Below, in pieces: positions 53,490 through 61,357 of a stretch of 64,000 nucleotides of DNA (positions are counted from its first letter, which is position 1; the number at the start of each line of letters is the position of its first letter). Source of the DNA: an uncultured Paracoccaceae bacterium (GTDB taxonomy: Bacteria > Pseudomonadota > Alphaproteobacteria > Rhodobacterales > Rhodobacteraceae); NCBI GenBank assembly GCA_947495295.1, contig CANLYJ010000005.1:124001-188000 (forward strand). The letters run 5' to 3'. The position numbers were made by a program, and so were the translations under genes. The notes beneath the pieces are model-generated. The model made no database searches. It saw only the letters and a program-made list of their open reading frames with translations, and was not told where the DNA came from.

Positions 53490-54188
53490 TCAACCATCAA
53501 CAGTCAGGGCAAGCGCGGTCTGTGCCGAAGCCGTCGCGCGCCCAATGATGGCGGGCGCTTCATGAATGAGCCGGTCATCGGTCAAGGCATGCACCATGAA
53601 AAGCGCGAAGTCCGTCCGCTTGGTCAGGTTTGACGCCAGCACCGGATCGCCCACATGCTCCGCCCAAACTGGAAGGCCATCGCCCGGACCTTCTTCAAGG
53701 TCGGAACCGCGCACAACCGTCCAAAGCCGATCTGATGCAAAGATCCGTCGCGCCGCTTCGATCTGATCGTTCAGGTCCACTAACCGCAACAATGGGCCAA
53801 GCCACTTGAACAACCATTCGACAAAACGCAACTTGAAGCTGAACACATCTTTGCCGTCCTTGGTAATATGCCAGCCACATGAAAAGATCAGACGGGCGTC
53901 AGGCTCTGCAAAGTCTAAAACCGCTTGGGCCGTGCCCGAAGCATAATTGTCCACGCCCCAAGGTGCCAGAACCGTCAGAACGCCATCGCAGCCGTCGACC
54001 GCTCTTTGCACCACGTCCCGATCATCCGTGCGTCCGGGAAAGATGGTGATCCGGTCACCGAAATGGTCGAGTTTGCCCACACTTTCCGGGCGGCAAACCC
54101 CCACGACCTCGTATCCTTGCTTGAGCGCGTGCTGGGTCATGTACTGACCCAGCTTGCCAGAGATGCCGATGATACAAATCCGATTCAT
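53490..54188 (-). CDS. NAD(P)-binding Rossmann (SDR-like) protein
   Basis: 232 residues from the ATG at 54188, which overlaps the DUF4386 stop (ATGA). N-terminal ICIIGISGKLGQYMTQHALK is a GxxGxxG Rossmann variant; LTVLAPWGVDNY and ARRIFASDRLWTVVRGSDLEE follow, as in NAD(P)H-binding (atypical SDR) proteins. Substrate unknown. Translationally coupled to a membrane protein, mirroring the NmrA-like module upstream. Confidence 0.78.
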   Translation of the reverse strand: MNRICIIGISGKLGQYMTQHALKQGYEVVGVCRPESVGKLDHFGDRITIFPGRTDDRDVVQRAVDGCDGVLTVLAPWGVDNYASGTAQAVLDFAEPDARLIFSCGWHITKDGKDVFSFKLRFVEWLFKWLGPLLRLVDLNDQIEAARRIFASDRLWTVVRGSDLEEGPGDGLPVWAEHVGDPVLASNLTKRTDFALFMVHALTDDRLIHEAPAIIGRATASAQTALALTVDG

Positions 54189-54910
54189 GCCAATGCTCCT
54201 TCCACATGTCCGGGCGCTTTGGGCGCGCGGATCAACAACCAAAGGGCAAAACCCACTTCAGACAGGGTAACGATTGCCAAAAGACCGGCGCGCAGCATCC
54301 CAAGCCATGCAGCATCCGGGAAGGCAAAGGCATAGGCCGAATCCAACACATACCCCATAGCACCGATCATCAGCCCGTAACCAAGCAAGGCCGGAAAGCG
54401 GTTTGACCGCAGCAAAAGATACCCGAGCAGCAACAGGTGGACGGTGAAAAAGACCTGCCAGATCCAAACCCCAGCGCGGTGCATCTCCAGGAACAAGCCC
54501 ACAATGTCAGCGCGCTCAGCGGCACTGAACTGGGTCATCACGTGATCAGAATGGGCCAGAAGGTCAGCCCCTGCGTGAAAGAACAACATCGCTGACATCA
54601 CGCTGACCATGCTCAGCCGGGCCATGGCCGCCGCAAAAGATAGCGTCTTTGAAACATCGCGAAACATGAAATACAGCATGGCCACGGCCATGATTTCAAA
54701 TACCATGACCACAAGGTCGGCAGCGATACCCATATGATAAAGACCGGTGCGACCGATGATATTGGCGACGGTGGCGCCGGGATCGTCTGCAACAACAATT
54801 TGGCTGGGCACATAAGCGATGGAAAAACCGCCCGCGACGGCGATGCCCAGATAAAAGAAGCCGGTCCAGCGGGCGTATGAACTGGACAGTGGGTCAGAAA
54901 AACGTTGCAT
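54185..54910 (-). CDS. DUF4386-like membrane protein
   Basis: 241 residues from the ATG at 54910 (AAAGGA upstream). About six membrane helices; SSSYARWTGFFYLGIAVAGG and AALARLSMVS-like segments agree with DUF4386, a family of unknown function. First gene of a two-gene operon with the Rossmann protein, divergent from a LysR regulator. Confidence 0.75.
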   Translation of the reverse strand: MQRFSDPLSSSYARWTGFFYLGIAVAGGFSIAYVPSQIVVADDPGATVANIIGRTGLYHMGIAADLVVMVFEIMAVAMLYFMFRDVSKTLSFAAAMARLSMVSVMSAMLFFHAGADLLAHSDHVMTQFSAAERADIVGLFLEMHRAGVWIWQVFFTVHLLLLGYLLLRSNRFPALLGYGLMIGAMGYVLDSAYAFAFPDAAWLGMLRAGLLAIVTLSEVGFALWLLIRAPKAPGHVEGALA

Positions 54911-55049
54911 ATCTTGTCCTTTCGAATGCGCGCATGTCCGCAGCGACGGCAACAGCCGTCATTTTATGCGCTGGTTTCATGAATTCTGTGACGCCGGTTG
55001 GTTGCGGCGATAAGGATCTGATAGCCAATCGGGCTACTCAACAAAATTG

Positions 55050-55075
55050 ACGCATATCGTAATTCTGATATGCGT
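55050..55075. promoter_or_regulatory. 26-bp palindrome at the LysR start (probable operator)
   Basis: ACGCATATC (55050-55058), 8-bp spacer, GATATGCGT (55067-55075): perfect 9-bp arms. It contains ATC-N8-GAT, close to the LysR-type site. It overlaps the first possible LysR ATG (55070) and precedes the second (55082), and faces the DUF4386 promoter. Confidence 0.65.
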
Positions 55076-56023
55076 TTTCGTATGGATTGGAATGCCGTCT
55101 CATTTGACTGGAACCGCGCCCGGGCGTTTCTCGTGACTGCCGAAGAAGGGTCGCTGTCTGCGGCAGCGCGCGCATTGGGCTTGGCACAACCGACCCTGTC
55201 ACGCCAGGTTGAAGCGCTACAGCAAGAACTTGGCGTCATCCTTTTTGAGCGGTTCGGACGGGGACTGGAACTCACCCCCGCGGGAGCCCAGTTGGTAGAC
55301 CACGTCCGGATCATGGGCCAAGGCGCAATGGCGCTTTCCATTGCGGCACAGGGGCAAAGCGATGAAATTGCGGGGCCAGTCACGATCTCGGCCTCGGATG
55401 CTTACGCGGGGTTGTGGCTGCCGCCGATCCTGCAGAAGCTGCGTGCGCAGGAACCCGGATTAGCGATCCGTGTACTTGCTGAAAACAATGCGTCAGATTT
55501 GATGCGCCGCGAGGCTGACATCGCCATCCGCAACTTCCGTCCAAAAGAACCTGAACTCGTCGCCCGACGAATTACAGACACGGCAGCGGCTTTCTATGCA
55601 ACGGATGCCTATGTGGCAAAGCACGGCTTGCTTGAAACAGGGCATGACTGGGAAAATGCAAACCTGATCATCCCCGGCGATGCCGACATGTTCCTCAAGA
55701 GCCTCCAAGCTGCGGGTATCCCGGCTACGCAAGCGTCCATCGCATTTGAATGTAGCAGCTACCTTGCCATGTGGGAGATGATGCGGAGCGGGCTGGGTGT
55801 TGCTGTCCTGGATGTCCGGCTTGGCGACCACGAGGCGGGAATAGCGCGTGCATCAATGAAGCCGCTGCGCATACCCTTTCCCATCTGGCTTGTGGCGAAC
55901 CGCGATATTCTCACAAACGTACGATTGCGGATGGTCTTCGATTTTCTGGTGAAGGAGCTGAAAAAGACGCCGGGTGAGGCTGCGCCAGCGAAAGTGCCAA
56001 TCTACAAGCCGCATGGCCAATAG
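55070..56023 (+). CDS. LysR-family transcriptional regulator
   Basis: 317 residues (ATG 55070; ATG 55082 gives MDWNAV and is equally possible, as neither has a clear Shine-Dalgarno). N-terminal helix-turn-helix FLVTAEEGSLSAAARALGLA then QPTLSRQVEALQQELG; LysR substrate-binding domain ~95-295. Members with this start often regulate divergent oxidoreductase genes, here DUF4386 and the Rossmann protein. The start overlaps a 26-bp palindrome, suggesting autoregulation. Confidence 0.88.
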   Translation: MRFRMDWNAVSFDWNRARAFLVTAEEGSLSAAARALGLAQPTLSRQVEALQQELGVILFERFGRGLELTPAGAQLVDHVRIMGQGAMALSIAAQGQSDEIAGPVTISASDAYAGLWLPPILQKLRAQEPGLAIRVLAENNASDLMRREADIAIRNFRPKEPELVARRITDTAAAFYATDAYVAKHGLLETGHDWENANLIIPGDADMFLKSLQAAGIPATQASIAFECSSYLAMWEMMRSGLGVAVLDVRLGDHEAGIARASMKPLRIPFPIWLVANRDILTNVRLRMVFDFLVKELKKTPGEAAPAKVPIYKPHGQ

Positions 56024-56270
56024 CGTTCTGCACTACCCTGAAGGGTCGATCCGGATCGGAAATGCGCGAGGTTTAGACTGGAGTTACCTCACCGGGCCAA
56101 AGATCTGATCCGAAAACCGGATCCATCCATTCATATCCACGAACGAGCGAATTACCGCTCAGCAAAAGCCGCAATAATTGCAAAGCCTTGCCGCCCGTTC
56201 AGCGCGCCTTGCCCATGCCGCAATTCCCACTATTCGTCTAACAACCAAAGCCTTGTGAAATGTGACTGAT

Positions 56271-57626
56271 ATGAAAAGCTGGCCAATCACATGGATGCTG
56301 ACCCTGTCGCTGGGCTTGGCCGCAAGTAGCGGGGGCGCACAAGAGGCGCCAAACCTACAACAACAGGCCGAGGATGCGCTGACAGATGGGCAGCCCGAAC
56401 AAACCATCATGCTGGCGCAAACCATTCTGGCCACAGATGCAGATAGTTACGCAGCGTTTTTCCTGACGGCATTGGCGCAATCCGAACTGGGACAATTCAA
56501 GCAGTCCGCGACAAGCGCAGGACAGGCCTTTCACGCAGCGCGCAGTCCCGATGAAAAGGTGCAGGCGGCAAGGCTGGCTGCCAGCGCGAGATTCAGGACG
56601 CAGCAATTCACCCGCGCCCAATGGTGGCTGCGGCGGGCGGCCAACAATGCCCAAACCGAAGAAGAATTCAGCAATATCCGGCGCGAATTTCAAAACATCC
56701 GGCAAAGTAACCCGTTGTCGGTCTGGGTCAATTTCTCGGCCGCGCCGTCCGACAACATCAATAACGGTTCAGAGGATGAGTCCTTCCAGCTAGAAGGCTT
56801 GCCATTCCTGTTCAGTTTGCCGCCCGATCAACGGGCGTTGTCCGGTATCGAATATGCGGGCGATCTGCAGTTTTCGTATCGGCTGTCCGAAGGGCCGCGA
56901 CAGCGAACCAGCCTTGGGGCCTATATCTATGGTCGGACCTTCACATTATCGGATGGCGCGCAGGAAAAGGTACCCGATCTTAAGGGTAGCGACTTCGCCC
57001 TGACCCTTGTCGATCTGTCGGTCACGCATGAACGGTTGATTTTTGATCAGGTCGGGCCAACCAGTGCTGCCCTGAACATCGGCAAAAGCCAATATGGCGG
57101 GGAACCGCTCTGGGATTATTGGAAGGTCACGCTTGGGCAGGGTTTTGTGTTGGATGAAAACAGCAGGATCAGCCTGCATGCGGCGTTTCAGGACCAGACC
57201 GCGCGGCTCGAAACTCAGCGGGACACAGAAATCTCTGAAATTGGCGGGCGCTATGCCAGGTCATTGCCCAATAACGACCAAGTGCAATTGTCGTTGACGG
57301 GGCGATTGAATGACACTGGCGATGTTGAAACCACCTATCAGGAATATCAGGCCAGCGTCGACTACGACATCGATCAGCCCGTTTTCGGGGCTGACTGGGT
57401 CTTCAATCTGGGCGTGGGGCATATCAACTACGATGAATTCACCCTGTCGCTCGACGGGCGGCGGGACAACTATATCAGTCTTGGGGGAACGGTGACGTTC
57501 TCGGATATTTCCTATTTCGGCTTTTCCCCCAGCCTGTCGATCACCGCGAAACGGACGGAATCAGATGTGAGCCAATTCACGTCGTCGCAAGTGCAAGGAC
57601 GGCTGGGGATACAGTCGAACTTCTGA
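56271..57626 (+). CDS. Slam-like outer-membrane protein (TPR region plus DUF560-type beta-barrel)
   Basis: 451 residues from the ATG at 56271 (GTG 56262 is an alternative). Signal peptide (WMLTLSLGLAASSGGAQ), then TPR-like helices (~30-135), then a C-terminal beta-barrel (~150-451) with alternating strands and terminal Phe. The segment AAPSDNINNGSEDESFQLEG resembles the start of the DUF560 barrel in surface lipoprotein assembly modifiers (Slam), which move lipoproteins to the cell surface. The neighbour, convergent and two bases away, is a lipoprotein. Function in this group is inferred. Confidence 0.75.
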   Translation: MKSWPITWMLTLSLGLAASSGGAQEAPNLQQQAEDALTDGQPEQTIMLAQTILATDADSYAAFFLTALAQSELGQFKQSATSAGQAFHAARSPDEKVQAARLAASARFRTQQFTRAQWWLRRAANNAQTEEEFSNIRREFQNIRQSNPLSVWVNFSAAPSDNINNGSEDESFQLEGLPFLFSLPPDQRALSGIEYAGDLQFSYRLSEGPRQRTSLGAYIYGRTFTLSDGAQEKVPDLKGSDFALTLVDLSVTHERLIFDQVGPTSAALNIGKSQYGGEPLWDYWKVTLGQGFVLDENSRISLHAAFQDQTARLETQRDTEISEIGGRYARSLPNNDQVQLSLTGRLNDTGDVETTYQEYQASVDYDIDQPVFGADWVFNLGVGHINYDEFTLSLDGRRDNYISLGGTVTFSDISYFGFSPSLSITAKRTESDVSQFTSSQVQGRLGIQSNF

Positions 57627-57628
57627 AC

Positions 57629-58162
57629 CTATTGTTCTGTCGCCAAAACCAGCACCCAGTATTTATTCGATCCCGATCCAGCCTTGGCTAGACCAAAATC
57701 TTCAAAATTGCGGTTTTCGTTGTTGGCACGGTGACCGCTGGAATTCTGCCAGGCGTTCAGCACAGCTGCCTCGTCCTGCTGACCACGGGCAATGTTTTCA
57801 CCATAAGTGCGCCAGCGATAGCCCTGGGCGGTGATCCGGTCGCCGGGGCTCGACCCGTTCAACCCGGTATGGCTGAAATAATTGTTGGCCAGCATGTCAT
57901 TGGCATGACCCTGTGCAGCGCGACCCAGACGGGCATCAAACGTCACGGGGCCAGCGCCTGCATCTGCACGGACATTGTTCAACATGCTGCGAAAGCTGGT
58001 GTTTGTCGGTGCGCTGGGCGCCGGGATCGTGCTGGACCCTGATCCCATCGTCGACGTGGTGGTGTTAGCGTTGGATCCTGCGGTTGATGTGTCGGTGCCA
58101 CCGCCTGACCCCATACAGCCAGCCAAGACGCAGATGGCGGCAACGGAAACTATCTGTTTCAT
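57629..58162 (-). CDS. CAP/SCP-domain lipoprotein
   Basis: 177 residues. A lipoprotein signal with lipobox VLAGC (Cys at 16), then a Ser/Thr/Gly-rich linker (~18-52) and a bacterial CAP domain (~55-175): FDARLGRAAQGHANDM, YFSHTGLNG, YGENIARG, AWQNSSGHRANN. The CAP cavity residues (two His, Glu) are present. Bacterial CAP proteins are exported and of poorly known role. Residue +2 after Cys is Met, not Asp, so outer-membrane sorting is expected. Candidate cargo for the Slam-like protein next door. Confidence 0.85.
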   Translation of the reverse strand: MKQIVSVAAICVLAGCMGSGGGTDTSTAGSNANTTTSTMGSGSSTIPAPSAPTNTSFRSMLNNVRADAGAGPVTFDARLGRAAQGHANDMLANNYFSHTGLNGSSPGDRITAQGYRWRTYGENIARGQQDEAAVLNAWQNSSGHRANNENRNFEDFGLAKAGSGSNKYWVLVLATEQ

Positions 58163-58337
58163 GTTCTCACTCCTATGCCCCGGACCATTGCTAGTGGTGC
58201 AAGGCGTTAGACGTAAACGACGCCATGGAATCGCCAGATTCGGGGCGACAACCTGCCGATCCGTTCAATTTCGGCAGGCATTCTATCGCTCGTTGACCGG
58301 CTTGCGTCCGACAGGTGCAACACACTATGCAGCCCGG

Positions 58338-59447
58338 ATGACCTACAGCGCAGAAATATTTATGACGGGCACCCCGGGGTTGGAATCGGCTCTGCTGGCC
58401 GAAGCCCAGGCAAACGGTTTTGCCGATGCAAGGCGGATCCCCGGCGGCGTCACCTTCAACGGAGGCTGGGAGGATGTCTGGCGGGCCAACCTGACGATGC
58501 GCGGTGCGACCCGCATTCTGGTGCGTATCGGATCCTTTATGGCATTCCATTTGGCACAGCTTGATAAACGGGCAAAAAAATTTCCATGGGCTGAGATGTT
58601 ACGACCGGACATTCCGCTCAGGGTCGAGGTCGTGACATCGCGCAAATCCAAGATTTACCATGCCGGGGCAGCGACGCAGCGGATCGAGGATGGGCTGAAG
58701 GCCAACGGCTATCAGATCAACCCCGACGCGCCCATCGCAATCAAGGCGCGGATTGATGACAACCGGGTCACGATCAGCATCGATACATCCGGTGAAAGCC
58801 TGCACAAGCGCGGACATAAAGAGGCGGTGGGCAAAGCCCCGATGCGCGAAACACTTGCCGCTTTGATGCTGCGGGAATGCGGCTATGACGGGCGCGAACC
58901 CGTGTTGGACCCGATGTGCGGATCGGGCACATTCGTGATCGAAGCTGCTGAAATTGCAGCAGGTCTGCTGCCGGGGCGCACGCGCCGCTTTGCCTTTGAA
59001 CAACTCGCCAGCTTTGACGCCGACGCATGGAATGATATGCGTCAGATGCGCGTTGATGCGCCCCGCCCCGCCGCTCATTTCCATGGCTCCGACCGTGATG
59101 CAGGTGCTGTCCGCATGGCCACGGCCAATGCCGAACGGGCTGGTGTTGGCGACCTGATCACCTTCGCAAACCTGAGCGCCACAGACCTGCAACGGCCCGA
59201 TGGTCCACCCGGCCTGATCATCTGCAACCCACCCTATGGCGGACGGATTGGCAACCAAAAAATGCTCTATGGGATCTATGCGGGGCTGGGCGAAACACTC
59301 AAATCCCGCTTTGCTGGCTGGCGGGTCGGGCTTGTAACCAGTGAGGCAGGGCTGGCCAAAGCCACCGGGTTGCCCTTCAAACCCAAGGGGGCACCGATCC
59401 CCCATGGGGGGCTGAAAGTGTGGCTGTTTCAATCCGAAGAATTATAG
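58338..59447 (+). CDS. THUMP-domain RNA (guanine) methyltransferase, RlmL/YcbY N-terminal-like
   Basis: 369 residues from the ATG at 58338 (MTYSAEIFMTGTPGLE); frame extension farther upstream runs into the region divergent from the lipoprotein gene and has no protein-like sequence. THUMP domain (~45-155), then a SAM-dependent methyltransferase domain (~165-369) with DPMCGSGTFVIEAAEIAAG and the catalytic CNPPYGGRIG. It resembles the m2G2445 half of RlmL and so probably modifies 23S rRNA; tRNA is an alternative substrate. Confidence 0.88.
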   Translation: MTYSAEIFMTGTPGLESALLAEAQANGFADARRIPGGVTFNGGWEDVWRANLTMRGATRILVRIGSFMAFHLAQLDKRAKKFPWAEMLRPDIPLRVEVVTSRKSKIYHAGAATQRIEDGLKANGYQINPDAPIAIKARIDDNRVTISIDTSGESLHKRGHKEAVGKAPMRETLAALMLRECGYDGREPVLDPMCGSGTFVIEAAEIAAGLLPGRTRRFAFEQLASFDADAWNDMRQMRVDAPRPAAHFHGSDRDAGAVRMATANAERAGVGDLITFANLSATDLQRPDGPPGLIICNPPYGGRIGNQKMLYGIYAGLGETLKSRFAGWRVGLVTSEAGLAKATGLPFKPKGAPIPHGGLKVWLFQSEEL

Positions 59448-59780
59448 GCAGTAAAGGGCGCGCCGCGCTGCATTGGTGATCGCAGCTATGCCGCAGGTTA
59501 ATGCGGGATAGTGCAGAAAATGCAGGTCGGCAAAGCGTCGGCCCCACGTCGGCGAAACGTCGGACCCCTGCGCCAATAAGAGGTGGGTTAAAGCGCCGCG
59601 CTGAGGGTGTGTTGATGTGGCATGTGGATTACGCCGTAGGACCCAATCCTGCAGACCAGCTGCTACGTGGTGTCAAAGACCGCCTACTTTCTGCGGTGAC
59701 CGGAATGCCTATGGCCCTTCGCAGGGGTTGATTTGCCCTAACGATCCGTCAACACTCAACCCCAACAACAGGGGGATATC
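59448..59780. other. gene-free interval between the THUMP methyltransferase and the peptide-transporter genes
   Basis: 333 bp with no credible gene. It holds repeat copy B at 59526-59574 and, just before the binding-protein ATG, the Shine-Dalgarno AGGGGGA. CGCAGGGGT at 59720 repeats part of the block's leading 16-mer. No clear promoter or tRNA is seen. Confidence 0.6.
59526..59574 (-). repeat. phased 11-bp tandem repeat, copy B (inverted relative to copy A)
   Basis: GTCGG occurs at 59526, 59537, 59548 and 59559, exactly 11 bp apart. On the minus strand the block reads GGCGCAGGGGTCCGAC (59574-59559) followed by three (C/G)CCGAC units, matching copy A at 3124-3161. It lies in the gap after the THUMP gene. 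Confidence 0.7.
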
Positions 59781-61256
59781 ATGTATCAATTCAAACGCCT
59801 TGCCGCGTCCGCTGCTATTGGGCTTTGGGCCACGACCGCCTTGGCTCAGGACAGCATCACAGTTGCCATTCAATTGGAGCCGCCGAACCTTGACCCCACA
59901 GGTGGGGCCGCGCAGGCGATTGATAGCGTGCTTTATGCTAATGTGTTTGAAGGACTGACCCGCTTTGATGCCGATGGGGCGATTATTCGCGGGCTGGCGC
60001 AAAGCTGGGATATCTCGGCAGATGGTACGGTTTACACTTTCAATCTGGCGGCTGGTGTCACCTTTCATGACGGCACCACAATGGATGCGGAAGATGTGAA
60101 ATTCAGCCTTGATCGCGCGCGCGCGGAAGACAGTACCAATGCGCAGAAAGGTTTGTTTGCAGGTATCACCGATGTGACTGTGCTGGAGCCGCTGGTAGTG
60201 CAGGTCACATTGGATCAGCCAAACGGGAATTTCCTGTTTAACATGGCATGGGGTGACGCCGTGATTGTGGCACCCGAAAGCATTGCCGATATCGCATCGA
60301 ACCCGATTGGCACGGGTCCATTTACCTTTACTGACTGGGTGCAGGGGGATCGGTTGGAGCTGACCCGCAACGCGGATTACTGGGGTGACGCCCCCGCATT
60401 GGAAAGCGCCACCTTCCGTTTTATCAGTGATCCGACTGCGGCCTTTGCCGCCGTCATGGCCGAGGATGTGGATGCTTTTATCGGTTTCCCCGCGCCAGAA
60501 AACCTGCCGCAGTTTGAGGCTGATCCACGGTTCCAGGTATTGGTTGGCAATACAGAGGGTGAGACGATCCTGTCCACCAACAACAAGATGCCCCCATTTG
60601 ACAATGTGCTCGTCAGGCAGGCCGTCGCCCATGCCATTGACCGGCAGGCGATTATTGACGGGGCGATGTTTGGGCTTGGCACCCCGATTGGCACCCATTT
60701 TGCGCCGCATAACCCGGCCTATGTCGATCTGCTGGCCAATTCGCCGCATGATCCTGACCGCGCACGAGAATTACTGGCTGAGGCGGGTTTTGCCGATGGG
60801 TTTACCACAACACTGAAGCTACCGCCGCCATCCTACGCCCGCCGTGGCGGAGAGATTATCGCCGCCCAGCTGCGCGATGTGGGGATCGAGACCGAGATCA
60901 CCAATCTGGAATGGGCGCAATGGATCGAAGAGGTGTTCAAAAACAAGGATTTCGGCCTGAGTATCGTCAGCCACACGGAGCCGATGGATATCGGGATTTA
61001 CGCCAATCCAGATTACTATTTCCAGTATGATAACCCGGATTTTCAAGCCTTGATGGAAGAGTTGAACGCGACAACTGACCCCGCAGGTCGCAATGATCTG
61101 CTGGCCAAGGCGCAGACCATCATTTCAGAGGATTACGTCAATGGGTATCTGTTTGAACTGGCCGTGGCGACGGTAGCGAAGGTTGGCGTGCAGGGGCTTT
61201 GGGTCAACCAGCCAACGGCGGCGGTTGATCTGACTGGTGTGTCCTGGGCTGAGTAG
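59781..61256 (+). CDS. peptide/nickel-type ABC transporter substrate-binding protein
   Basis: 491 residues of the SBP_bac_5 family with a signal peptide (LAASAAIGLWATTALAQ) and typical segments LEPPNLDPTGG, NVFEGLTRFDADG, VTFHDGTTMDAEDVKFSLDR and GTGPFTFTDW. Binds peptides or similar compounds in the periplasm and delivers them to the permeases encoded next. AGGGGGA lies upstream of the ATG. Hairpins separate it from the permease genes. Confidence 0.93.
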   Translation: MYQFKRLAASAAIGLWATTALAQDSITVAIQLEPPNLDPTGGAAQAIDSVLYANVFEGLTRFDADGAIIRGLAQSWDISADGTVYTFNLAAGVTFHDGTTMDAEDVKFSLDRARAEDSTNAQKGLFAGITDVTVLEPLVVQVTLDQPNGNFLFNMAWGDAVIVAPESIADIASNPIGTGPFTFTDWVQGDRLELTRNADYWGDAPALESATFRFISDPTAAFAAVMAEDVDAFIGFPAPENLPQFEADPRFQVLVGNTEGETILSTNNKMPPFDNVLVRQAVAHAIDRQAIIDGAMFGLGTPIGTHFAPHNPAYVDLLANSPHDPDRARELLAEAGFADGFTTTLKLPPPSYARRGGEIIAAQLRDVGIETEITNLEWAQWIEEVFKNKDFGLSIVSHTEPMDIGIYANPDYYFQYDNPDFQALMEELNATTDPAGRNDLLAKAQTIISEDYVNGYLFELAVATVAKVGVQGLWVNQPTAAVDLTGVSWAE

Positions 61257-61263
61257 AGCGCCC

Positions 61264-61334
61264 GCCCGGCGGCAACGCCGGGCAGCCCCCGACCGTCCCC
61301 CAGGGCGGGGGCTTCACCCCACCCGCGGTCGGGG
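61264..61334 (+). terminator. hairpin cluster between binding-protein and permease genes
   Basis: Three structures: a perfect 8-bp stem with GCAA loop (GCCCGGCG 61264-61271, CGCCGGGC 61276-61283); GCCCCCG (61285-61291) with CGGGGGC (61306-61312); and a competing pair CCCCGACCG (61287-61295) with CGGTCGGGG (61326-61334). The last two exclude each other. There is no T tract, so an mRNA-stabilising or attenuating role is more likely than full termination. Confidence 0.6.
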
Positions 61335-61357
61335 CCCGCCCTCAGTAAACTGACCAT

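Noticed and set aside
59709..60749. Long minus-strand open frame opposite the peptide-binding-protein gene
   Set aside because: The plus strand has a full SBP_bac_5 protein with signal peptide; the antisense frame has no recognisable domain.
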